DNA from: Bacilli bacterium
Lineage (GTDB): Bacteria > Bacillota_I > Bacilli_A > RF39 > UBA660
DNA length: 11,395 nt
Assembly: GCA_016296185.1 (NCBI GenBank)
Contig: JAEDJT010000041.1
Span: 1 to 11,395 of the forward strand
Direction: 5' to 3'
Positions 6,102 through 11,395 of the stretch are shown piece by piece (positions within the stretch are counted from its first letter, which is position 1; each line of letters opens with the position of its first letter). The translations under genes and the position numbers were made by a program. The notes under the pieces are model-generated. The model saw nothing but the letters and a program-made list of their open reading frames with translations, did no database searches and was not told the DNA's origin.

Positions 6102-6878
6102 ATGGAATTAATTATTATGTTATTAGTTGTTCTAATATTCATAACTCTTGGAGCTATTAAACAAGTAGATCAATACGAAAGAGGAATACTATTTACATGT
6201 GGTAAATTTTCTAAAGTATTAAATCCAGGATGGCATGTTGTTTATCCTATTTTCCAAAGTTATAAAAAAGTAGATATTAGAACAAAAGCAGTTGACGTTC
6301 CTGCTCAAGAAGCAATAACAAAAGATAACGTATCAATTAAAATTAATGCAGTTATCTACTACAACGTATATGATCCTTCAAAAGCAATCATAAATGTTGA
6401 AGATTTCCGTTATGCAGTATCTCAATTAGCACAAACTACAATGCGTAATGCAGTTGGTTCAGTAACATTAGATGAATTATTATCTCAAAGAGAAAAAATC
6501 AGTACTGAAATTTGTGCAATAATCGATAAAGAAACTGATCCATGGGGAATCAAAGTTGAAAACGTTGAATTAAAAGATGTTTCATTACCTGATGAAATGC
6601 AACGTGTTATTGCTAAAGTAGCTGAAGCCGAAAGAGAAAAATTAGCTGTTATTACAAAAGCTGAAGGTGAATTACAAGCTTCACAAAACTTAGCTAAAGC
6701 TGCTGAAGTTATGTCTTCAACACCAGGAGCACTTCACTTAAGAACATTAGCTACTATCAACGATGTATCATCAGATCAATCAAATACAATTATATTTGCT
6801 ATTCCAATTGAAGTATTAGAAGCATTCAAAGGTAGTAACATTGATTTAAGTAAAGCAATAATAAAAAAAGATGAGTAA
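6102..6878 (+). CDS. Slipin (stomatin/prohibitin, SPFH/band 7 protein)
   Basis: This is a membrane-anchored SPFH-family protein of the slipin type. These oligomerise on the inner face of the membrane and are linked to microdomain organisation and protease or stress control. The 258 residues start with a hydrophobic hairpin or TM segment (2-18), then QVDQYERGILFTCGKF (21-36) and NPGWHVVYPIF (41-51). The SPFH core includes VDVPAQEAITKDNVSIK (64-80). A helical coiled-coil tail follows (about 170-205) with AEAEREK (174-180) and the Ala-rich AEGELQASQNLAKAAEVM (187-204). Length matches the family. The ATG follows AAAGGAA. In many bacteria slipin pairs with an NfeD-type gene; none is visible here, as the gene is alone, with a divergent Yip1-like neighbour and a convergent ABC permease. 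The functional role is inferred from the family. Confidence 0.95.
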   Translation: MELIIMLLVVLIFITLGAIKQVDQYERGILFTCGKFSKVLNPGWHVVYPIFQSYKKVDIRTKAVDVPAQEAITKDNVSIKINAVIYYNVYDPSKAIINVEDFRYAVSQLAQTTMRNAVGSVTLDELLSQREKISTEICAIIDKETDPWGIKVENVELKDVSLPDEMQRVIAKVAEAEREKLAVITKAEGELQASQNLAKAAEVMSSTPGALHLRTLATINDVSSDQSNTIIFAIPIEVLEAFKGSNIDLSKAIIKKDE

Positions 6879-6892
6879 TACTCATCTTTTTT
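6864..6892. terminator. Shared bidirectional terminator of slipin and ABC permease
   Basis: AAAAAAGATGAG (6864-6875) and CTCATCTTTTTT (6881-6892) form a perfect 12-bp stem around a 5-base loop. A-runs on one side and T-runs on the other let it work on both strands. It contains the slipin stop (6876-6878) and overlaps the permease stop (6891-6893). Confidence 0.9.
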
Positions 6893-8357
6893 ATTGGTTC
6901 TTAATATTAATTCTTTTAAATATTACAAATGATAAAACAAATAAACCTAAAATAATAATTATATCTTCTGCTAAACAGAAACCTAATGTAATATATTTAG
7001 AATTTGAAATACCACCATATAAGAATTGAGTTAAATCCCAAGAATTACATGGAATTAAAGCAACCCATATATTATTAACTTTATCAATAAAAGCACTAAC
7101 AATATCCCCTACTACGTAAACACCAAATCCTGCAGCAATTGCAAAAGTACTATTTTGAGATACAACGCCTACAAAAATACATACCCCTAATACAATTAAG
7201 TAGAATGGTAATAAACACGCAAAATTAATTAATGTAGCTGTAATAAAATTATGACTAACTACAACTGAATTAGCATAATCGAAATATAATACTGGAACAT
7301 TAAATGTATCAAAACCAAATAATAATCCATATAAAATTATATCTACAAAAGCAAAATATACACTAAATAAAACAAACATTATTAAACTAGTAATTATTTT
7401 ACTCATTAATATTTTATTTCTAGTAAATGGTCTTAATAATAGTTGTTTAATTGTCCCTTTATTAAATTCATCAGATACGATAGAACCAGCAATAATAATT
7501 ATAGCAATTAAAACAAATAATAATTGAGATCCAAAATCAATTGCAAGTAAATTAGAAGCTGAATCATATGTATTTTCTAATAATTCATGTTCAACTTTAT
7601 ATTTATATAAATAGTATTCAGATTTAGCTGCTCTAAATTCTTGTTTTTCTTCAATAGTTTTATAATTATCTTCATTTTGATCCATAGATTTATAGATTTT
7701 AGCACTAGAAACATAATTAGAAATTACATCACTTTCATGAGGATCGAATTCTCTATTATATTTAGATCTATAATTTAAACCTTCTAAATCAAACTCAGCA
7801 TTTCTAATATTATCTTTTAATTCTTTTTCTTCTAAATCATTAGATACCAACTTTAATTGTTCTTTATACATATCTATTTCAGCTTTTTTTGCTTCAATAG
7901 CATTATTTAAATAATTATTCCAATTATCATTTCTTATTTCATCTTTAAATTTATCAATAATACTTAAATAGATTTCTTTCTTTTCTTCATCATTATTAAC
8001 TGTTGCTTCACAATAACTGTAAACTAAATCATATGGAGTTTGATCTTCATAAACAGCAACATTATCATAAACGTATACTCTCCAATTATCATCACCATAT
8101 TCTTTACTAAATTTAGCACTTTCAATAGCAGAACATGTACTAATATAATCTTGACGACCAATTTCAGAACTTAAATCTAAATTTTTAAGATATTCTTCAT
8201 TATCAGCAATCATTTGTTCTGATGAGTATGCATTGTCTAAATCACTCTTATTTACAAAATAAACTAAAGCTCCAAATAAAGCAATAAATATAGCTAAGAA
8301 AATAACAGCTTTTTTGTGAAAAGCTTTAATTAATTCATTTTTAACTAACTTAATCAA
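6891..8357 (-). CDS. ABC-2 type transporter permease with large extracytoplasmic domain
   Basis: This is the membrane subunit of an ABC exporter, partner of the ATPase encoded just upstream. In 488 residues it has TM1 at 17-35, then a hydrophilic domain of about 235 residues (37-272), probably outside the cell, with a charged helical stretch at 150-195. Five more TM segments follow near 275-293, 322-347, 370-398, 403-423 and 462-481. The cytosolic loop DEFNKGTIKQLLLRPFTR (296-313) is the conserved ATPase-coupling motif of ABC-2 permeases. The N-terminus MIKLVKNELIKAF is also typical. The start is TTG, 8 bases after GGAGG; no ATG fits. The gene overlaps the ATPase end by 8 bases, so the two are translationally coupled. 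The substrate is unknown; related systems export lipids, peptides or antibiotics. Confidence 0.92.
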   Translation of the reverse strand: MIKLVKNELIKAFHKKAVIFLAIFIALFGALVYFVNKSDLDNAYSSEQMIADNEEYLKNLDLSSEIGRQDYISTCSAIESAKFSKEYGDDNWRVYVYDNVAVYEDQTPYDLVYSYCEATVNNDEEKKEIYLSIIDKFKDEIRNDNWNNYLNNAIEAKKAEIDMYKEQLKLVSNDLEEKELKDNIRNAEFDLEGLNYRSKYNREFDPHESDVISNYVSSAKIYKSMDQNEDNYKTIEEKQEFRAAKSEYYLYKYKVEHELLENTYDSASNLLAIDFGSQLLFVLIAIIIIAGSIVSDEFNKGTIKQLLLRPFTRNKILMSKIITSLIMFVLFSVYFAFVDIILYGLLFGFDTFNVPVLYFDYANSVVVSHNFITATLINFACLLPFYLIVLGVCIFVGVVSQNSTFAIAAGFGVYVVGDIVSAFIDKVNNIWVALIPCNSWDLTQFLYGGISNSKYITLGFCLAEDIIIILGLFVLSFVIFKRINIKNQ

Positions 8358-9255
8358 TTTTATTACCTCCAGCCTTTTTTAAGAATGCTTCTTCTAAAGT
8401 AAGTTCAACTAATTTAACTTCATAAATTAAAATACCTTTTTCAACTAAAGATTTAATTAATAAAGCTATACCATCTTTATCTCTATATACTTTAATAGTA
8501 TTATTATCAATAATTTCATCATTCTCTTCTAATAAAGATTTAATACCTGTAGTCTTATTTAATTCTAATAAATAAGAAGTAGTATCATCTTGTTTAATAC
8601 TCTTAACAGTATCTGTAGAAATAATTTCGCCATTTTTAATAATACATACATCAGTACAGAAGCTTTCTAATTCAGATAAATTATGACTAGAAATTAAAAT
8701 ACCAATATTTTCAACTTTAGCTAGTTTTTTTAATAAACTTCTTAATTCTTTAATCCCTTCAGGATCTAAACCATTAGTTGGTTCATCTAAAATTAATAAA
8801 TTAGGATTATTAAGTAAAGCAGCTGCAATACCTAATCTTTGTCTCATACCTAAACTGTATTTACTTACTTTATCATCAATTCTATTTTCTAATCCAGTAA
8901 GTTTAATTACTTCATTAATTCTATCTTTACTAATATTATTGTAGTAATTAGCAATCATATTTAAATTAGTACGACCAGATAAATACATATATAAATCAGG
9001 GCTTTCAACAATTGCACCTACATTACTAATAGCTTTTACGAATTCTTTTTCAATATCATATCCATTAATTTTAACACTACCTGAACCAATAGATTGCAAA
9101 CCAAGAATTAATTTAATAGTAGTAGTCTTACCAGCACCATTAGGACCAATAAAACCAAGTATTTCTCCTTCATCAAGAGAAAAACTAACATCTTTTAATA
9201 TTTGTTTTTTGCCAAATGACTTACAAATATTATTAACCTCTAATATTGTTTTCAT
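8350..9255 (-). CDS. ABC transporter ATP-binding protein, BcrA-like
   Basis: This is the ATPase subunit that powers the adjacent ABC-2 permease. The 301 residues carry Walker A GPNGAGKTT (37-45), the signature YSLGMRQR (133-140), Walker B LLILDEPT (153-160), the D-loop region NGLDPEG (161-167) and the H-loop histidine H191. All nucleotide-binding motifs are intact. The Q-loop position reads AIVESP, as in BcrA-type drug-export ATPases, which have Glu where Gln is usual. A C-terminal accessory region (about 225-301) ends in the family-like LEEAFLKKAGG. A strong AGGAGG site precedes the ATG by 5 bases. The last codons encode the permease's GGAGGT site (Gly-Gly). No terminator separates it from the DUF296 gene 48 bases upstream, so they may be co-transcribed. 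The substrate cannot be told. Confidence 0.95.
   Translation of the reverse strand: MKTILEVNNICKSFGKKQILKDVSFSLDEGEILGFIGPNGAGKTTTIKLILGLQSIGSGSVKINGYDIEKEFVKAISNVGAIVESPDLYMYLSGRTNLNMIANYYNNISKDRINEVIKLTGLENRIDDKVSKYSLGMRQRLGIAAALLNNPNLLILDEPTNGLDPEGIKELRSLLKKLAKVENIGILISSHNLSELESFCTDVCIIKNGEIISTDTVKSIKQDDTTSYLLELNKTTGIKSLLEENDEIIDNNTIKVYRDKDGIALLIKSLVEKGILIYEVKLVELTLEEAFLKKAGGNKID
8365..8370 (-). promoter_or_regulatory. Ribosome binding site deciding the permease TTG start
   Basis: GGAGGT on the minus strand, inside the ATPase's C-terminal Gly-Gly codons, lies 7-8 bases before TTG at 8355-8357. The spacing is ideal and supports the TTG start. Confidence 0.75.
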
Positions 9256-9303
9256 TATATCCTCCTATAAAATATATTAAATATAAAGATAAAATTTCCT
9301 TTT

Positions 9304-9726
9304 TTAAATATCTAATATACTTAGATCATAAAAATCGTCATCTTTTCTATTAACGTTACCTGAAATAACAGTAATAACTATTTCAAATGTAACACCAACA
9401 ACACATTCAACCAATTTACCACCATAGGAGTTGAAATCAGAATCAGAAAAATTAATATGAGCATTAACTACGTTATAATCTTTTTTCTTAGTAATATTTG
9501 CGTATAAATTATTAACTTCTAAAGAACCTTCAAAAGTTTTTTCAACAAATTGTTTTTTATCTATATCATATCTAGATAAAACAATTTTAGAAGCAATACC
9601 TAATCCACTTAAAGATCCTAATTTAACATCTTCCCATTTACAGAATTCAGTTAAACCACTTAATACTTCATCACCTTTATCAATTCTAATAATATAATGA
9701 TATTTATCTAATTTTCTATATTCCAT
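9304..9726 (-). CDS. PPC/DUF296-domain protein
   Basis: A single-domain protein of the PPC (DUF296, PF03479) family; plant members bind DNA, while the role of the small bacterial ones is unclear. The 140 residues match the fold's pattern: IIRIDKGDEVLSGLTEFC (12-29), LSGLGIASKIVLSRYD (39-54), FEGSLEVNNLYANI (65-78), NAHINFSDSDFNSYGGKL (88-105) and VTFEIVI (112-118). Family members usually show HxH...GGH, a putative metal triad. Here the first and third positions are Asn88 and Lys104, and only His90 remains, so metal binding may be lost. The frame extends to a GTG at 9735, but that GTG is part of the GAGGTGAT ribosome site; the ATG at 9724-9726 is correct. It has its own -10 and probably leads into the ABC genes. 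Confidence 0.9.
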   Translation of the reverse strand: MEYRKLDKYHYIIRIDKGDEVLSGLTEFCKWEDVKLGSLSGLGIASKIVLSRYDIDKKQFVEKTFEGSLEVNNLYANITKKKDYNVVNAHINFSDSDFNSYGGKLVECVVGVTFEIVITVISGNVNRKDDDFYDLSILDI

Positions 9727-9730
9727 TTTA

Positions 9731-9738
9731 ATCACCTC
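9731..9738 (-). promoter_or_regulatory. Ribosome binding site deciding the DUF296 start
   Basis: GAGGTGAT on the minus strand precedes ATG (9724-9726) by a few bases. The in-frame GTG at 9733-9735 is within this site and cannot be the start. Confidence 0.7.
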
Positions 9739-9746
9739 ATACTATA

Positions 9747-9752
9747 ATTATA
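9747..9752 (-). promoter_or_regulatory. Candidate -10 of the DUF296 gene
   Basis: A perfect TATAAT on the minus strand lies between the upstream terminator and the ribosome site. The -35 region falls in the terminator stem and is poor. It may also drive the ABC genes. Confidence 0.45.
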
Positions 9753-9757
9753 CAATT

Positions 9758-9782
9758 AAAAAAAGGATTTTAAAATCCTTTT
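9758..9782 (-). terminator. Terminator of the TM-anchored protein gene
   Basis: A perfect 22-base palindrome (9761-9782) folds as a hairpin on the minus strand, ending in a seven-T run. It overlaps the TAA stop (9781-9783). Confidence 0.8.
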
Positions 9783-11395
9783 AATAATTAATTTTCATAT
9801 ATTTTTTATATACATCATTAAATTTATTATAATCATTATTTATAACTTCATTAAATGAACTCACATCATTATCTTCACTATCATACATTGTTACATTAAA
9901 GCGATTATTATTAATACTATCATTATAAATATAATAATTAAAATTAATATCATTAACCTTATATTCTATACTATATTTATCATTTAAATACATATACATA
10001 AAAGATCCTTTATATTCTATATCTTTATATTTATAATTAAAATCAAAATTAATACTATTAAAATCTATACTATTAAATATTAATTCACCAATATTTTCAC
10101 TATTAACAAAGACATTAGATTTAATCTTATCACTAACTTTTTTACCATTTATTTCCAAATTATAAGAACAATCTATATATTTATTTAAAATATAATCAAA
10201 TTCCTTCAAATTAATATAAAAACTATAATTATAATTAGAATCCCAGTAACAATAAATAATTCTAAAGCCATTCTTCTCAATATCAAATCCTATTAATTTA
10301 CCATATAAATTAGTATATAAACTAATAGAAATCTTATCACTATCTTTATATTTATTTTTATCAAATAAATTATTAATTATATTATCAATATCATCATCAA
10401 ATATAAATTCTAAACTATTTTTAAATTTAATATCATTAGCAATTAAATCACAATTAGAATCAATAATATTAATAATATCTTTTCCTTCTATAACAATAGT
10501 ATTTCTGAATGCACTAACATTCTTATCATTAACTTTAATCTTATCGAAAGATCTACTAATATTATCATCAACAATATAACTTCTAAATATATTAGATTCT
10601 TTACTAAAAATTACATTATAATAATCAAAAACATTAGTTTCTTTAATAACACCAATAACATCATTAAATTTATCTAAATCATTATTAATACTATACAAAT
10701 TCTTTCCATCATTATAATTAATATAGTAAGAATTATTTATAAAATAATAATTTATACTTGAATTGTCATTAGAAACACCAATTAACTTATTACTACCATC
10801 AAAACCTCTAATATAAGAATAATTATTATCATTATCACTATAATTGTACTGATAAGTAATTTTATTATCAAAATTCAACTTGTAATTACCAATATTATCA
10901 TTAATTGATGTAAAAACATCACTACCACTAGTAACAAAAAAAGATTTAAATACAGGATATACAAAAATAAATGCACAAGCAATAAGTAAAATAAATATAA
11001 TTAGTATAAATATAAATTTCTTTAACCCGGAGCCACTATCAATATAATCATCATCAATAATATCATCAGATTTATCTAAAGCATTATCAAATTCAATTTT
11101 ATTTATAGATATTTCATCCAATTCTTTTTCTTTTTCCTTAATTTCCTCTTTATTCAATAAATCACGAAATAAATCACCTTTAGTCATAAAAGTTTCTTGT
11201 TTCTTAAGACGCAATTTTTCCTTTTCTTTTTCAATATCATTCTCTTTTTTTCGAATCACAATTTCCTTAGTAGGTTCTTTTGCTAATTCTTCCATCTCAT
11301 CATGAATATCTTTAAATTTAATTTCTCTAGTAGAAGATAAAATAACCTCTTTATTATTTTTCATATCTTCTTCTAAAACATTCGCATATTTCTCT
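9781..11395 (-). CDS. Membrane-anchored protein of unknown function, 5' end beyond window
   Basis: I do not recognise this family. Counted from the ATG at 11364 (527 residues), it has a charged Lys/Glu-rich N-terminal region (1-112), with likely coiled coil at about 30-85, and one TM helix (115-138). A large C-terminal domain of about 385 residues follows, very rich in Asn, Asp, Tyr, Ser and Ile and probably outside the cell by the single-TM layout. The composition suggests repeated beta-strand segments but no named domain. The frame stays open upstream of 11364 to the window edge (codons for EKYANVLEED precede it), and the ATG lacks a good ribosome site (only AGAAGAAG), unlike its neighbours. 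The true start is therefore probably outside, and the given end is partial. It ends in its own terminator. Confidence 0.75.
   Translation of the reverse strand, partial: EKYANVLEEDMKNNKEVILSSTREIKFKDIHDEMEELAKEPTKEIVIRKKENDIEKEKEKLRLKKQETFMTKGDLFRDLLNKEEIKEKEKELDEISINKIEFDNALDKSDDIIDDDYIDSGSGLKKFIFILIIFILLIACAFIFVYPVFKSFFVTSGSDVFTSINDNIGNYKLNFDNKITYQYNYSDNDNNYSYIRGFDGSNKLIGVSNDNSSINYYFINNSYYINYNDGKNLYSINNDLDKFNDVIGVIKETNVFDYYNVIFSKESNIFRSYIVDDNISRSFDKIKVNDKNVSAFRNTIVIEGKDIINIIDSNCDLIANDIKFKNSLEFIFDDDIDNIINNLFDKNKYKDSDKISISLYTNLYGKLIGFDIEKNGFRIIYCYWDSNYNYSFYINLKEFDYILNKYIDCSYNLEINGKKVSDKIKSNVFVNSENIGELIFNSIDFNSINFDFNYKYKDIEYKGSFMYMYLNDKYSIEYKVNDINFNYYIYNDSINNNRFNVTMYDSEDNDVSSFNEVINNDYNKFNDVYKKYMKINY

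Noticed and set aside
9727..9735. GTG start for the DUF296 protein (MIKMEY...)
   Set aside because: The GTG is part of the GAGGTGAT ribosome site itself; the next ATG is correctly spaced.

Overview
The window is a gene-dense, very AT-rich stretch of bacterial chromosome, probably from a low-GC Firmicutes or Mollicutes-related lineage such as an uncultured gut Bacilli-type organism. The evidence is the base composition, strong AGGAGG-type ribosome sites, -10 boxes often preceded by TG, 3'-CCA encoded in both tRNA genes, and short intergenic gaps. The genetic code appears standard: the Trp codons checked are TGG and the reading frames are not broken by TGA. No visible stop is TGA (ten TAA, one TAG). 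Species cannot be fixed from the sequence. I see no insertion sequence, phage gene, CRISPR array or att site, so this reads as ordinary core or semi-core chromosome.

Layout from left to right. On the minus strand, pyrB and pyrI (82-1409) encode the two chains of aspartate transcarbamoylase as a two-gene unit. Next is an unrecognised 488-residue soluble protein (1476-2942) with its own promoter and terminator. A two-gene unit follows (3004-4362): a VanXY-like M15 D,D-peptidase without a signal peptide, then a 269-residue HExxH protein. A plus-strand tRNA-Ile(GAU)/tRNA-Glu(UUC) pair (4553-4715) has two candidate promoters and a clear terminator. A minus-strand five-TM Yip1-like membrane protein with a long low-complexity N-terminus (4795-6009) is divergent from a plus-strand slipin/stomatin gene (6102-6878). 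The rest is on the minus strand: a TM-anchored protein of unknown function that probably runs off the right edge (9781-11395), a PPC/DUF296 protein (9304-9726), a BcrA-type ABC ATPase (8350-9255) and its ABC-2 permease (6891-8357).

Together the genes cover pyrimidine synthesis, cell-wall precursor peptide trimming, translation (tRNAs), membrane organisation (slipin, Yip1-like) and an ABC exporter. A recurrent trait is extreme compaction: nearly every transcription unit ends in a hairpin that overlaps its stop codon. Slipin and the permease share one bidirectional hairpin. Three starts need care: the Yip1-like and DUF296 genes start at internal ATGs, and the permease starts at TTG.

I found no convincing complete new defence or mobile system. 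The best leads are the pairing of two signal-less metallopeptidase-like proteins (3004-4362), the orphan protein next to it, and the two unusual membrane proteins.
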